Positions 1-9,237 are shown, counted from the first letter of the stretch. The stretch: 64,000 bases of DNA from Pseudomonas alkylphenolica (GCF_004025535.1 NZ_QJRG01000039.1:186001-250000); one strand, 5' to 3'. Notes: generated by a model not told the origin, from the sequence alone. Translations and numbers: made by a program.

Positions 1-1
1 T

Positions 2-76
2 GCCAAAGCCTTGCGAGAGTTCAAGGCGGCGGTCAACCCGGCACGCCGGTTCACTGCCGGTAAGCCGGATTGCTGA
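2..76 (+). CDS. C-terminal end of an unidentified protein (partial)
   Basis: An open frame enters from the left edge and ends at TGA 74-76. The last 24 residues read AKALREFKAAVNPARRFTAG followed by KPDC. The fragment is basic and alanine-rich and has no motif that I can assign to a family. The codon use (GCG, CTT GCG, AAG GCG) looks like normal Pseudomonas coding DNA, and the frame stops just before the inverted repeat that precedes creB, which fits a gene end. Its function cannot be inferred from this fragment. Confidence 0.4.
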   Translation, partial: AKALREFKAAVNPARRFTAGKPDC

Positions 77-80
77 TGGC

Positions 81-176
81 TTAGCGGCAAGCGGCAAGCT
101 GCAAGCCAAGGCAGATCAGTGTAAGTTCACGCGATCCGCTTTTACTTGAAGCTTGCAGCTTGAGGCTTGCCGCTAA
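81..176. repeat. REP-like inverted repeat ahead of creB
   Basis: Two arms of about 27 bases (81-107 and 150-176) are near-perfect reverse complements, built from the units CGGCAAGC and GCTTGCAGCTT, with about 42 bases between them. This resembles the GCTTGCAGCTTG-type short palindromic repeats scattered between Pseudomonas genes. The right arm ends only two bases before the creB start codon, so the arm lies where the creB ribosome binding site should be. Confidence 0.75.
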
Positions 177-178
177 AG

Positions 179-862
179 ATGCCCCACATACTCATTGTCG
201 AAGACGAAGCCGCCATCGCCGACACCCTGATTTTTGCCTTGCAGGGTGATGGCCACAGCACGCATTGGGTAACGCTGGGCAGTGCCGCGCTGGAGCAGCA
301 ACGACTGCACCCCGCCGACCTGATCATTCTGGACATCGGCCTGCCGGATATAAGCGGCTTTGAAACCTGCCGCCAACTGCGTCGCTTCAGTGAGGTGCCG
401 GTGATGTTCCTCAGTGCCCGCGACGGGGAAATCGACCGGGTGGTGGGCCTGGAAATCGGCGCCGACGATTATGTGGTCAAACCCTTCAGCCCGCGCGAAG
501 TCGCCGCCCGGGTGCGGGCGATCCTCAAACGCATAGCGCCGCGCAGCGAGCCTGAAGGCCGTGCGCAGGGGCCGTTTGAGGTCGATACTGTGCGTATGCA
601 GATCCTCTATCACCGTCAGCCACTGAGCCTGACCCGCCACGAGTTCCGGCTGTTGCAGTGCCTGCTGGAACAACCCGAGCGGGTGTTCAGCCGCGAGCAA
701 TTGCTCGATGCCGTCGGCGTGCCGGCAGATGCCGGCTATGAGCGCAACATCGACAGCCACATCAAAAGCCTGCGGGCCAAGTTGCGCCAGGTGGCGGTGG
801 ACGCCGAGCCGATCCAGACCCACCGCGGCGTGGGTTACAGCTACAGCCCGAGCCACCGCTGA
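179..862 (+). CDS. creB: CreB, OmpR-family response regulator
   Basis: This 227-residue two-component response regulator is the partner of CreC. The receiver domain (about 1-118) has the acidic pair in IVEDE, the phospho-acceptor Asp52 in ILDIGLPDISGFE and Lys101 in VVKPFSP. A winged-helix DNA-binding domain follows (about 130-225, with SLTRHEFRLL and THRGVGYSY). The phrase LPDISGFE and the overall length match E. coli CreB. I chose ATG 179, because upstream TTG 167 would only add residues encoded by the repeat arm. There is no clear Shine-Dalgarno sequence before ATG 179; the repeat arm occupies that place. The stop overlaps the creC start (TGATG). In pseudomonads CreBC responds to cell-wall stress such as loss of PBP4 and affects beta-lactam resistance and metabolism. 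Confidence 0.92.
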   Translation: MPHILIVEDEAAIADTLIFALQGDGHSTHWVTLGSAALEQQRLHPADLIILDIGLPDISGFETCRQLRRFSEVPVMFLSARDGEIDRVVGLEIGADDYVVKPFSPREVAARVRAILKRIAPRSEPEGRAQGPFEVDTVRMQILYHRQPLSLTRHEFRLLQCLLEQPERVFSREQLLDAVGVPADAGYERNIDSHIKSLRAKLRQVAVDAEPIQTHRGVGYSYSPSHR

Positions 863-2295
863 TGCGCCTGGGCATCCGGATTTTTCTGGTGTACTTCCTG
901 TTTGTCGGGCTGACCGGCTATTTCGTTCTCAACACCGTGCGCGAGCAAATCCGCCCCGGCGTGCGCCAGTCTGCCGAAGAAACCCTGGTGGACACTGCCA
1001 ACCTGCTGGCCGAAATCCTCCATGACGACGTCAAAGGTGGCACCCTGGGCCAGGGCCGCATGCCCGATTTGCTGCGTGCCTATGGCAAGCGACAGCCGCG
1101 GGCTGATATCTGGGGTTTGCCGAAAAACCAGGTTAACCACCGCATCTATGTCACCGACGCCAAGGGCATCGTCCTGCTCGACTCCAGCGGCGAAGCGGTG
1201 GGCCAGGACTACTCGCGCTGGAACGATGTGTACCTGACCTTGCGCGGCGAATATGGTGCGCGTTCGACCCGCTCGAACCCAGACGATCCGGAGTCGTCGG
1301 TGATGCACGTGGCGGCGCCGATTCTCGATGAAGGCAACATTATCGGCGTGGTGACGGTCGCCAAGCCGAACTCGTCGTTGCAGCCGTATATCGATCGCGC
1401 CGAACAACGCTTGCTGTACCTGGGGCTGGGCCTGATCGGGCTGGGTTTGCTGGTGGGGGCGGCCTTGTCTTGGTGGCTGGCGCGCTCGCTGCGGCGCCTG
1501 ACCCGTTACGCCCAGGCGGTCAGCGAAGGCGAGCGGATGGCGCTGCCCCATTATCGCGGCGGTGAACTGGGGCAGTTGGCGGCGGCGGTGGAGCGCATGC
1601 GCACCCAGCTGGACGGCAAGGACTACGTTGAGCGTTATGTTCACACCTTGACCCACGAGCTCAAGAGCCCGCTTGCCGCCATTCGCGGCGCTTCGGAGCT
1701 GCTGCAGGGACCGATGCCGGATGAGCAGCGCGAGCGCTTCGCCGGCAATATCGAGCGTGAAAGTGCACGCATGCAGCAACTGATCGAGCGCTTGCTCAAC
1801 CTGGCCCAGGTCGAGCAGATGCAAACCCTGGAGCAACAGCACCAGGTGGCGCTGGCGGCGCTGGTCGATGAATTGCTGGTCGCCCAGAGCGCACGGATCG
1901 AAAGCAATGGCTTGCAGGTGCGCCAACGTGTGCCCACCGGCATCCAGCTGTTGTGCGAGCCGTTCCTGATGCGCCAGGCAATTGGCAACCTGCTGGACAA
2001 TGCTTTGGACTTCACTGGCCCAGGCGGGCTGCTGGTGTTTGAGCTGGAGCGACGCGGCGAGCGGGTTGCATTGAGCCTGTACAACCAGGGCGAAGCGATT
2101 CCCGACTATGCGCTGGGCCGGGTCAGCGAGCGCTTTTATTCGCTGCCGCGACCGGGCAGCGGGCGCAAAAGCACAGGCCTTGGTTTGAATTTCGTCGAAG
2201 AGGTCATGCAACTGCATGGTGGTGCGTTAGAGGTGGCCAACGTCGAGGACGGTGTGCGCGTGCGCCTGTGGCTGGCGGCCAACCGCCTGAGCTGA
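862..2295 (+). CDS. creC: CreC, membrane sensor histidine kinase
   Basis: This is a 477-residue sensor kinase. It has an N-terminal membrane segment (about 5-24), a periplasmic sensor region (about 25-180), a second membrane segment (about 183-207) and a HAMP-like linker. The phospho-acceptor His265 is in LTHELKSPLA, followed by an N box (GNLLDNALDF) and a G box (STGLGLNFVEE). The start codon overlaps the creB stop, so translation is coupled. By family knowledge it phosphorylates CreB. Its length and the N-terminal sequence (RIFLVYFLFVGLTGYF) fit CreC well. Confidence 0.92.
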   Translation: MRLGIRIFLVYFLFVGLTGYFVLNTVREQIRPGVRQSAEETLVDTANLLAEILHDDVKGGTLGQGRMPDLLRAYGKRQPRADIWGLPKNQVNHRIYVTDAKGIVLLDSSGEAVGQDYSRWNDVYLTLRGEYGARSTRSNPDDPESSVMHVAAPILDEGNIIGVVTVAKPNSSLQPYIDRAEQRLLYLGLGLIGLGLLVGAALSWWLARSLRRLTRYAQAVSEGERMALPHYRGGELGQLAAAVERMRTQLDGKDYVERYVHTLTHELKSPLAAIRGASELLQGPMPDEQRERFAGNIERESARMQQLIERLLNLAQVEQMQTLEQQHQVALAALVDELLVAQSARIESNGLQVRQRVPTGIQLLCEPFLMRQAIGNLLDNALDFTGPGGLLVFELERRGERVALSLYNQGEAIPDYALGRVSERFYSLPRPGSGRKSTGLGLNFVEEVMQLHGGALEVANVEDGVRVRLWLAANRLS

Positions 2296-2298
2296 TTC

Positions 2299-2314
2299 TC
2301 CACACAAACTCCAC
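2299..2314 (+). promoter_or_regulatory. Candidate cre/blr tag upstream of creD
   Basis: TCCAC ACAAAC TCCAC is a direct repeat of five bases with a six-base spacer, differing by one base per half from the described CreB/BlrA recognition tag TTCAC-N6-TTCAC. It lies immediately after creC and 65 bases before the creD start, where a CreB-responsive creD promoter is expected. Binding is inferred, not shown. Confidence 0.5.
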
Positions 2315-2379
2315 AATCGCTGCACGCAGGCTCCTTATCGGCTGCGCAGACTCTGCGCATCGAAACCGGAGCCGCATAC

Positions 2380-3714
2380 ATGAACCGAACCCTCAGCTTC
2401 AAACTGGGCGCGATAGCCTTCCTGATTGTCTTGCTGCTGATCCCGTTGCTGATGATCGGCAACCTGATCAGCGAGCGTCAGGCATTGCGCGACAGCGTGG
2501 TGCAGGACATTGCCCAGAGCTCAAGCTTCAGCCAGCAGATCAGCGGGCCGCTGCTGGTCGTGCCGTACCGCAAAACAGTGAAGAGCTGGCTTACCCAGGA
2601 CGGCCATACCTTTCAGGAAGCCAAAGAGAACAGTGGCTTTCTGTATTTTCTGCCGGAGACCTTCGAGCTCGAGGGTGCTGCCCAGACCGAGCTGCGCTCA
2701 CGGGGTATCTACGAAGCGCGGCTGTTTCATGCCGACAACCGCATCAGCGGCCAGTTCAAGGTGCCGGCCAACTGGGGGGTTACCGATGATCTAGAGGGAT
2801 ACCGCTTTGACACGCCGTTTATCGCAGTGGGGGTCAGTGACATCCGTGGCATCGAAAAGGGCCTGAGCCTGACGCTCAATGGCCAGACCCTGGATTTTCA
2901 GGCGGGCACTGGTTTGAGCTGGTTGGGCGGCGGGGTGCATGTGCCGCTGGAGCACCTCGACGGTCAGGCGCAAACACGCCTGGACTATGCCTTCGACCTG
3001 GCCTTGCAGGGCACCGGTCAGCTGCATGTGGTGCCGGTAGGGCGTACCAGTACGGTGAGCCTCAAGGCCAACTGGCCACACCCGAGCTTTGTCGGCAGCT
3101 ACCTGCCCGCTGAGCGGGAGGTCAACGCCCAGGGCTTCAGTGCGCGCTGGCAGGCATCCTTTTTCTCGACCAACCTGGAAGACGCATTGAGCCTGTGTGC
3201 GAGCCAGGGCAGCTGTGACGAGCTGCGCGGCCGCACTTTTGGCGTGAGCTTTGTCGATCCGGTGGATCAATACCTCAAGAGCGACCGGGCGATCAAATAT
3301 GCCCTGCTGTTCATTGCATTGACCTTTGCCGGCTTTTTCCTCTTCGAGGTGCTCAGGAGCCTCAGCGTGCACCCGATCCAGTACGCGCTGGTCGGTGCGG
3401 CGCTGGCGTTGTTCTACCTGCTGTTGCTGTCGTTGTCCGAGCACCTGGGCTTTGGTGTGGCGTATGGGGTGTCGGCTACGGCTTGCGTGCTGTTGATCGG
3501 TTTCTACCTCAGCCATGTGCTGCGCAGCGCATGGCGGGCGATGGGCTTTGCCTGCGGTTTGGCGATGCTCTACGCGATGCTCTACGGCCTGCTCAGCGCC
3601 GAAGACTATGCCTTGCTGATGGGGGCACTGTTGCTGTTCGGGCTGTTGGGTGTGTTCATGGTCCTGACCCGGCGCCTGGACTGGTACAGCGTTGGCCAGG
3701 GGAAACTGCAATGA
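2380..3714 (+). CDS. creD: CreD, inner-membrane protein
   Basis: This 444-residue protein starts with a membrane anchor (about 9-29, LGAIAFLIVLLLIPLLMIGNL). A large extracytoplasmic domain follows (about 30-305), then at least five to six tightly packed membrane helices (about 307-435). This is the layout of E. coli CreD (about 450 residues). It lies 84 bases behind creC. In P. aeruginosa creD is the most strongly CreBC-induced gene; its biochemical role is unknown, with proposed links to envelope integrity and antibiotic tolerance. The separate promoter tag suggests that CreB controls it independently of creBC itself. Confidence 0.9.
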   Translation: MNRTLSFKLGAIAFLIVLLLIPLLMIGNLISERQALRDSVVQDIAQSSSFSQQISGPLLVVPYRKTVKSWLTQDGHTFQEAKENSGFLYFLPETFELEGAAQTELRSRGIYEARLFHADNRISGQFKVPANWGVTDDLEGYRFDTPFIAVGVSDIRGIEKGLSLTLNGQTLDFQAGTGLSWLGGGVHVPLEHLDGQAQTRLDYAFDLALQGTGQLHVVPVGRTSTVSLKANWPHPSFVGSYLPAEREVNAQGFSARWQASFFSTNLEDALSLCASQGSCDELRGRTFGVSFVDPVDQYLKSDRAIKYALLFIALTFAGFFLFEVLRSLSVHPIQYALVGAALALFYLLLLSLSEHLGFGVAYGVSATACVLLIGFYLSHVLRSAWRAMGFACGLAMLYAMLYGLLSAEDYALLMGALLLFGLLGVFMVLTRRLDWYSVGQGKLQ

Positions 3715-3789
3715 GCGGGTTGCGGGAGGAAAGGTGCCAGGGGCGGGTTTTGGCAGAGGGTATCGCTGACATCTGGACGACAGAAATCA

Positions 3790-3827
3790 GCTCCCACAGG
3801 GCTGATGTAACTCGAACCTGTGGGAGC
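3790..3827. repeat. Short palindromic REP-type hairpin
   Basis: GCTCCCACAGG (3790-3800) is the exact reverse complement of CCTGTGGGAGC (3817-3827). CCTGTGGGAGC is the head of the commonest REP family in P. putida and P. fluorescens genomes. It lies between convergent creD and msrA and may also act as a transcription barrier. The rest of 3715-3875 contains a few more REP-like bases (CGCGAAGCGCTC) and no gene. Confidence 0.65.
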
Positions 3828-3875
3828 CGGCGACAGCCTGCGATTGAGCGCGAAGCGCTCACCTGGGGTTTATCC

Positions 3876-4541
3876 TCAGTTGCCTTGCAGGCTAGGCGGT
3901 AGGCAAACACCGGTGCCGCCAATACCGCAGTAGCCTTCCGGGTTTTTGGCCAGGTATTGCTGGTGGTAGGCCTCGGCGAAGTAGACAGTCGGGGCCTGGT
4001 CGATCTCGGTGGTGATCTCGCCGAAGCCGGCCTTGGTCAGTTCGGCCTGGTAGGCCTGCTTGCTGGCCAGGGCCAGTTCCAGTTGCTCGGGGCTGGTGCA
4101 GTAGATCACCGAGCGGTACTGGGTACCGATGTCGTTGCCTTGGCGCATGCCCTGGGTCGGGTTGTGCAGTTCCCAGAACATGGCCAGCAGTTCCTGGTAG
4201 CTGACCTTGTCTTTGTCGAACACCACCAGCACGACTTCGGTGTGGCCGGTCAGGCCCGAGCAGACTTCTTCGTAGGTCGGGTTCGGGGTGAAGCCGCCGG
4301 CATAGCCGACCACGGTGCTGACCACGCCTTCACGCTGCCAGAAACGGCGCTCGGCACCCCAGAAGCAACCCAGCCCAAAGATCGCAAAGTCGACGTTCTC
4401 GAAGAACGGGCCAAGCAGCGGGGTGTCTTTGAAGACGAAGTGCTTTTCCGGCAGGGCCATCGGGGTTTCACGGCCAGGCAGCGCCTGTTCCGCGGTAGGC
4501 AGGACGTTTTTGTTCACGAGAATCTCCGAGCGCAGGACCAT
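3876..4541 (-). CDS. msrA: Peptide-methionine (S)-S-oxide reductase MsrA
   Basis: This 221-residue protein repairs methionine S-sulfoxide in proteins using thioredoxin-derived electrons. The catalytic motif GCFWG, with Cys59 as the nucleophile, sits after an N-terminal extension. Further family signatures are [18 protein letters not shown] and a C-terminal [13 protein letters not shown] region that supplies the resolving cysteines. The length is close to that of E. coli MsrA (212). The start ATG 4541 is preceded by AGAGGAG at good spacing. It lies 67 bases downstream of dipA on the same strand, the same neighbourhood as PA5018-PA5017 of P. aeruginosa. Confidence 0.95.
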   Translation of the reverse strand: MVLRSEILVNKNVLPTAEQALPGRETPMALPEKHFVFKDTPLLGPFFENVDFAIFGLGCFWGAERRFWQREGVVSTVVGYAGGFTPNPTYEEVCSGLTGHTEVVLVVFDKDKVSYQELLAMFWELHNPTQGMRQGNDIGTQYRSVIYCTSPEQLELALASKQAYQAELTKAGFGEITTEIDQAPTVYFAEAYHQQYLAKNPEGYCGIGGTGVCLPPSLQGN

Positions 4542-4608
4542 GACCCACTCCTCTAAAGGCAGGGTGTGTAGGGATAGAGTCGTAGTGTGCCCGAGTGTTA
4601 CGCCGCTG

Positions 4609-7302
4609 TCAGTCGCTCGGGCCGCGCGGATAGCGCTTGAGCTTGTTCACCAGTTCCGCGCCCGGAATCGGCCGGTCGAACAGGTAGCCCTGGCCAACGT
4701 CACAGCGGTGGCGACGCAGGAAGGCCAGTTGTTCGGCGGTTTCGATACCCTCGGCAACCACTTTGAGCTTGAGGTTGTGGGCCATGGCCACCACGGCGGA
4801 GGTGATTTCCATGTCGTCCTGGTTGTCGGGAATTTCATGGATGAAGCTGCGGTCGATCTTGATGATGTCGATCGGGAACTTCTTCAGGTAACTGAGCGAA
4901 GAGTAACCGGTACCGAAGTCGTCCATGGCCAGGGTCAGGCCCAGCTGCTTGAGCTGGTCGAGCTGGCGGTGGGTGTCTTCGGTGGCTTCAAGCAGCAGGC
5001 CTTCGGTCAGTTCCAGTTCCAGCAGGTGCGCTGGCAGCGCCTCCTCCTGGAGGATGTTGGCGATGGAGGCGACCAGGTCCGGATCGGAAAACTGCTTGGG
5101 CGAAAGGTTGATTGCCACCTGCAGGTTGCCCAGCCCTTCGGTGCGCAGTTTCTGGCTCATGCGGCAGGCCTGGCGGGCAATCCACTTGCCGATCGGGATG
5201 ATCAGGCCTGTTTCTTCGGCCACGCTGATGAACTGGTCCGGGCGGATCATGCCCTTGTCCGGGTGGTTCCAGCGCAGCAGGGCCTCCAGGCCCAACAGGC
5301 GGCCGCTTCGCAGGCACAGCTTGGGCTGATAGAACACGTCCAGCTCGTTCTGGGTCAGGGCCCGGCGCAGGTTGTTCTCGACGAACAGCTTGTAGCTGGC
5401 TTCGGCATTCAGGGCTTCAGTGAACACTTGCGCCTGGTGCTTGCCGTTGGCCTTGGCCTTGTGCAGGGCCAGGCCTGCGTTTTTCATCAGGGTCTGCGGG
5501 TCGCGGCCGTGCAGGGGGGCACAGGCCAGGCCCACGGAGCCGGTGACGTTGATCAACTGGTTGTCGACGAACATCGGTTTGTCGAGTGTGCGCAGCAGCT
5601 GCTGGGCAATCTGCTGGCCGCTCTTGAGGTCGGTGTTCTCCAGCAACACGGCAAATTCGTTACTGGCAAAGCGCGCCAGGCTGCCGTCGGCACTGAGGCT
5701 GTTGCGCAGCCGCCGGGCGAGGCTGATCAGCAGCTTGTCACCGGTCTGGTGACCGAGGCTGTCGTTGATCCGCTTGAAGTTGTCGATGTCTACCAGCAGC
5801 AGGCAGATAGGGCTGTCGCTGTCGCGGGCAAAGCGTTCGTCGAGGTTGCGGATGAACGCCGGGCGGTTGCCCAGGCTGGTCAGGTTGTCGGTGTAGGCCA
5901 GGCGTTCGATGCGCTGCTGGGCCAGCTTGCTCTGGGTGATGTCCTCGTAGATGCCGATGTAGTGGGTCAGCTCGCGGTTATCACCGTAGACCTTGGAAAT
6001 CGACAACTGCCCCCAGTAGGGCTCGAGGTTCTTGCGTCGGCTTTTGAACTCGCCTTGCCAGCTGTTGCTCAGGGCCAGGCTTGAGGTGGCGTCGAACAAC
6101 AGCTCGCTGAGGTTTTCCAGCGCCGGTAGTTCCGAGAGCCGGTTGCCGTGCACCTCGTCGGTGCTGTACTGGGTAATGGCGGTAAAGCTTGGGTTGACGT
6201 ATTCCACCACGCCGTCACGGTTAACCAGCAAAAAGGCGTTGGCGCTTTGCTCTACGGCACGCTGGAACAGGTGCAGGGCACTGGTGGCAGTGCGCCGGTT
6301 GTGGTTGTTGATGACCTGGGCGAACTGATCGGCCAGCTCACCGGCAAAGGCGATTTCGTCTGACTGCCAGGCCCGCGCCGAACCGGTGTGTTCCAGGCAG
6401 AGCACGCCGACCACCTGGCCATCGATGCGAATACTGGCATCGAGCATGGCGTTGATGTCACGCGGGCGCAGGCTTTCGGCCATTTCCCGGGTACGTGGAT
6501 CATGGCTGGCGTTGTGTGCGTCGATCGCCCGGCTGGTATGCAAGGCCTCGAGGTAGTCGGGAAAACGACTGGCATCGATGGGCTCGGGCAGGCAGTACTC
6601 CTGGGCTTCGCGGTAGTACGCGGAGATCGGCTCCAGGCGCTGGCCTTCCAGGTACCAGATGCTGGCACAGTCGATTTTGTAGATCTCGCAGGCGCTGCGG
6701 GTGATCAGCTCGGCGGCTTCGAGCAGTGAATTGCTCGCGCTGTAGCGATGGCGCGCCAGGTGCAGGATCAGCTCCTGCTGGGCGCGTACCCGCTCCAGGT
6801 GTTCGAGCTGTTCCTGTTGGGCTTGCTGGTTGAGCTGCAAGGCAATCTGCAGGCGGTTGTTGCGGGTCTCAAGGTCGACTGCGCTGAGGTTCGGGGCATC
6901 GTCCGACAGGCTGTCGACCACCATCAGGTAGCCGCGCAGCAGCTGGCGATTGTGCTGTTTGTAGGCCTCACCCAGCTCCAGCAGGTGCAGCGGGCCCTGT
7001 GCGGTGTGCAGGGTATAACGCACCCGGTAGTTCGGGCGATCAGCCAGTTGCTGCTGGATGTCATCGTGCAGTTTGTAGCGCGCCTCGGGCTCCATCAGGC
7101 TGGCATAGGGCGAGCCGACCAGGGCACAGAGGTCGACCGCCGCCATGCCGAACTGGCGTTCGCAGGCAGGGTCGAGGTACAGCAGGGCCCAGCTGGCCTC
7201 ATTCAGCCGTTCGAAACGCAGCATGCCGAGCCGCGAGGGCACGGGTAACTGCGTCACGACCTCGGCCGCCATACGGCTGGCGGCATCGGAATGGCTTTTC
7301 AT
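4609..7302 (-). CDS. dipA: DipA-type c-di-GMP phosphodiesterase (PAS-GAF-PAS-GGDEF-EAL)
   Basis: This is an 897-residue cytoplasmic signalling protein. In order it has an N-terminal PAS-like region (about 25-130), a short coiled coil (about 145-178), a GAF-like region (about 190-335), a PAS domain (about 345-465, [14 protein letters not shown]), a GGDEF domain (about 470-640) and an EAL domain (about 650-890). The GGDEF signature is degenerate ([11 protein letters not shown]), so cyclase activity is unlikely. The EAL residues are intact: [48 protein letters not shown]. This architecture and its place beside msrA and aceF match DipA (PA5017), which lowers c-di-GMP and promotes biofilm dispersion. 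The start follows only a weak ribosome site. Confidence 0.9.
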   Translation of the reverse strand: MKSHSDAASRMAAEVVTQLPVPSRLGMLRFERLNEASWALLYLDPACERQFGMAAVDLCALVGSPYASLMEPEARYKLHDDIQQQLADRPNYRVRYTLHTAQGPLHLLELGEAYKQHNRQLLRGYLMVVDSLSDDAPNLSAVDLETRNNRLQIALQLNQQAQQEQLEHLERVRAQQELILHLARHRYSASNSLLEAAELITRSACEIYKIDCASIWYLEGQRLEPISAYYREAQEYCLPEPIDASRFPDYLEALHTSRAIDAHNASHDPRTREMAESLRPRDINAMLDASIRIDGQVVGVLCLEHTGSARAWQSDEIAFAGELADQFAQVINNHNRRTATSALHLFQRAVEQSANAFLLVNRDGVVEYVNPSFTAITQYSTDEVHGNRLSELPALENLSELLFDATSSLALSNSWQGEFKSRRKNLEPYWGQLSISKVYGDNRELTHYIGIYEDITQSKLAQQRIERLAYTDNLTSLGNRPAFIRNLDERFARDSDSPICLLLVDIDNFKRINDSLGHQTGDKLLISLARRLRNSLSADGSLARFASNEFAVLLENTDLKSGQQIAQQLLRTLDKPMFVDNQLINVTGSVGLACAPLHGRDPQTLMKNAGLALHKAKANGKHQAQVFTEALNAEASYKLFVENNLRRALTQNELDVFYQPKLCLRSGRLLGLEALLRWNHPDKGMIRPDQFISVAEETGLIIPIGKWIARQACRMSQKLRTEGLGNLQVAINLSPKQFSDPDLVASIANILQEEALPAHLLELELTEGLLLEATEDTHRQLDQLKQLGLTLAMDDFGTGYSSLSYLKKFPIDIIKIDRSFIHEIPDNQDDMEITSAVVAMAHNLKLKVVAEGIETAEQLAFLRRHRCDVGQGYLFDRPIPGAELVNKLKRYPRGPSD

Positions 7303-7524
7303 TGAGAGCTCGCTTCAATAAGGCGGTTGGCGCGGGCTGGGCAAAGTGCTGCTACGCGGTTTGGCAAGGTTGCATCATGCATCGATGGCTGACAAGCGAT
7401 ACAGCGGCGTTCTAATGACTGTATATCGGCGTAGCGAATGATTTCTTGACCCGAAAACAGCGTAGCTCCCTTGGGAACCGGCTTTGTCGGCTCACAAGCG
7501 CAGCAAATCGCATAAATCGCAGGC
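7303..7524. other. Intergenic region upstream of dipA
   Basis: Together with the two terminators at 7525-7612 this makes a 318-base gap between dipA and aceF, both on the minus strand. The first 222 bases must hold the dipA promoter, but I see no convincing -35/-10 pair. A minus-strand frame of 80 codons (7541-7299) runs through it, but it starts inside the terminator hairpin and shows no family features, so I do not call it a gene. Confidence 0.5.
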
Positions 7525-7551
7525 AAAAAAAGCCCCGCCAAAGTGACGGGG
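7525..7551 (-). terminator. Second rho-independent terminator after aceF
   Basis: On the minus strand CCCCGTC - ACTTT - GGCGGGG (one G-T pair) is followed by C and seven T. It is a strong intrinsic terminator about 70 bases downstream of the aceF stop, after the hairpin at 7585-7612. Confidence 0.8.
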
Positions 7552-7584
7552 TTGAGGTACGAGCGTGGCAGCTCGAAAAGGGAG

Positions 7585-7612
7585 CCTGTCTCCTCCGGCA
7601 GGAGGAGACAGG
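7585..7612 (-). terminator. First hairpin terminator after aceF
   Basis: CCTGTCTCCTCC (7585-7596) and GGAGGAGACAGG (7601-7612) form a perfect 12-base-pair stem with a four-base loop, nine bases after the aceF stop. On the minus strand it is followed by CTCCCTTTTCG, a weak T tract, so it may act mainly as a 3'-end stabiliser with the stronger terminator behind it. Confidence 0.75.
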
Positions 7613-7620
7613 AAACAGCA

Positions 7621-9225
7621 TTACAGCAGCATGGTGCGGATATCGGTCAGCAGGTCGCCCAGGCGCTTGGTGAAGCGCGCAGCGGCTGCACCGTTGATCA
7701 CGCGGTGATCGTAAGACAGCGACAGCGGCAGCATCAGCTTCGGCTGGAAGGCTTTGCCATCCCAGACTGGCTGGATGGTGGCCTTGGAAACACCGAGGAT
7801 CGCCACTTCCGGCGCGTTGACGATCGGCGTGAAGCCGGTGCCGCCAATGTGACCGAGGCTGGAGATGGTGAAGCAGGCGCCTTGCATGTCGTCAGCCGAC
7901 AGCTTTTTGGTCCGGGCTTTTTCAGCCAGGGCCGCCGCTTCGCCAGCCAGTTGCAGCAGGCTCTTCTGGTCGACGTTCTTGATCACAGGGACCAACAGGC
8001 CATCCGGGGTGTCGACGGCGAAACCGACGTTGACGTATTTCTTGCGGATGATCGCTTTGCCGCTAGGGGCCAGCGAGCTGTTGAAGTCCGGCAGTTCCTT
8101 GAGCAGGTGGGCGCAGGCCTTGAGCAGCAGCGGCAGTACGGTCAGCTTGACGCCAGCCTTCTCTGCAACGGCTTTCTGGGCAACGCGGAAAGCTTCCAGC
8201 TCGGTGATGTCGGCGCTGTCGAACTGGGTAACGTGCGGCACGTTCAGCCAGCTGCGATGCAGGTTGGTAGCACCCATCTGCATCAGGCGGGTCATCGGCA
8301 CTTCTTCGGTTTCGCCGAAGCGGCTGAAGTCGACTTCCGGGATCGGCGGGATGCCTGCACCACCGGTAGCACCGGCGGCCGGGGCTTCCTTGGCCTTCTG
8401 CATCATGGCCTTGACGTAAACCTGTACGTCTTCCTTGAGGACGCGACCGTGCGGGCCAGTGGCCGCAACGGCGCTCAGCTCGACGCCGAACTCACGGGCC
8501 AGCTGACGCACGGCAGGGCCGGCGTGAACCTTGGCACCGCTGACAGCAGCAGGGGCAGCAGCCGGCGCGGCAGCAGGCGCTGCTTCAGCCTTGGCCGGAG
8601 CCGGTGCGGCAGCAGCCGGTGCAGGTGCAGCAGCAGGTGCGGCGCCAGCCACTTTCAGCTTGAGGATCAGGTCGCCGGTACCGACTTCGTCGTCCAGCTT
8701 GGCAATCACGGCTTCGACCACGCCAGCGGCTGGAGACGGAATCTCCATCGAGGCTTTGTCCGATTCCAGGGTGATCAGCGACTGGTCGGCTTCGACGGTG
8801 TCGCCGACCTTGACCAGTACTTCGATGATCTTGGCCTTGCCCGAAGAGCCGATGTCCGGAACGTGGATGTCCTGAACGGTGGCTGCAGCAGGCGCGGCGG
8901 CCGGAGCAGGTGCAGCTTCTGCAGCCGGGGCGGCAGCGGGTGCAGCCGCAGCCGGGGCCGCAGCGGCCGGAGCCTCAGGCGCCGCAGCGGCGCCCTCGAC
9001 TTCCAGTTCCATCAGCTCGTCGCCTTCTTTCAGGCGGTCGCCGAGCTTGACCTTCAGCGACTTGATCACGCCGGCCTTTGGTGCCGGGATCTCCATGGAG
9101 GCCTTGTCGGACTCCAGGGTCAGCAGGCTTTGGTCAGCCTCGATGCGGTCGCCGACTTTGACGAACAGCTCAATTATTTCACCTTCACCGCTGCCGATGT
9201 CAGGTACGCGAATGAGTTCGCTCAC
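7621..9225 (-). CDS. aceF: Dihydrolipoamide acetyltransferase (E2) of pyruvate dehydrogenase
   Basis: This 534-residue E2 core transfers the acetyl group from lipoamide to CoA. Two N-terminal lipoyl domains carry the lipoylation motif ESDKAS, with Lys41 and Lys157. They are followed by Ala/Pro-rich mobile linkers (about 79-116 and 195-235). A peripheral-subunit binding domain follows (about 240-280, AGPAVRQLAREFGVELSAV). The catalytic domain (about 300-534) has the active-site signature SYDHRVINGAAAARF, whose His and Asp are conserved. It starts 12 bases after aceE. The presence of two rather than three lipoyl domains is usual for Pseudomonas. No E3 gene is adjacent. Confidence 0.97.
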   Translation of the reverse strand: MSELIRVPDIGSGEGEIIELFVKVGDRIEADQSLLTLESDKASMEIPAPKAGVIKSLKVKLGDRLKEGDELMELEVEGAAAAPEAPAAAAPAAAAPAAAPAAEAAPAPAAAPAAATVQDIHVPDIGSSGKAKIIEVLVKVGDTVEADQSLITLESDKASMEIPSPAAGVVEAVIAKLDDEVGTGDLILKLKVAGAAPAAAPAPAAAAPAPAKAEAAPAAAPAAAPAAVSGAKVHAGPAVRQLAREFGVELSAVAATGPHGRVLKEDVQVYVKAMMQKAKEAPAAGATGGAGIPPIPEVDFSRFGETEEVPMTRLMQMGATNLHRSWLNVPHVTQFDSADITELEAFRVAQKAVAEKAGVKLTVLPLLLKACAHLLKELPDFNSSLAPSGKAIIRKKYVNVGFAVDTPDGLLVPVIKNVDQKSLLQLAGEAAALAEKARTKKLSADDMQGACFTISSLGHIGGTGFTPIVNAPEVAILGVSKATIQPVWDGKAFQPKLMLPLSLSYDHRVINGAAAARFTKRLGDLLTDIRTMLL

Positions 9226-9237
9226 TTAAAATACTCC

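Noticed and set aside
3711..3902. A small open frame starting at an ATGA overlap with the creD stop
   Set aside because: The overlap is suggestive, but the frame runs through a REP palindrome and has biased, low-complexity composition (many Arg, Cys, Ser). No family feature is seen.
4315..6084. A 589-codon open frame on the plus strand
   Set aside because: It covers the antisense of msrA and the EAL/GGDEF part of dipA and shows no domain.
7299..7541. An 80-codon minus-strand frame upstream of dipA
   Set aside because: It begins inside the terminator hairpin, overlaps the dipA start and lacks a ribosome site.
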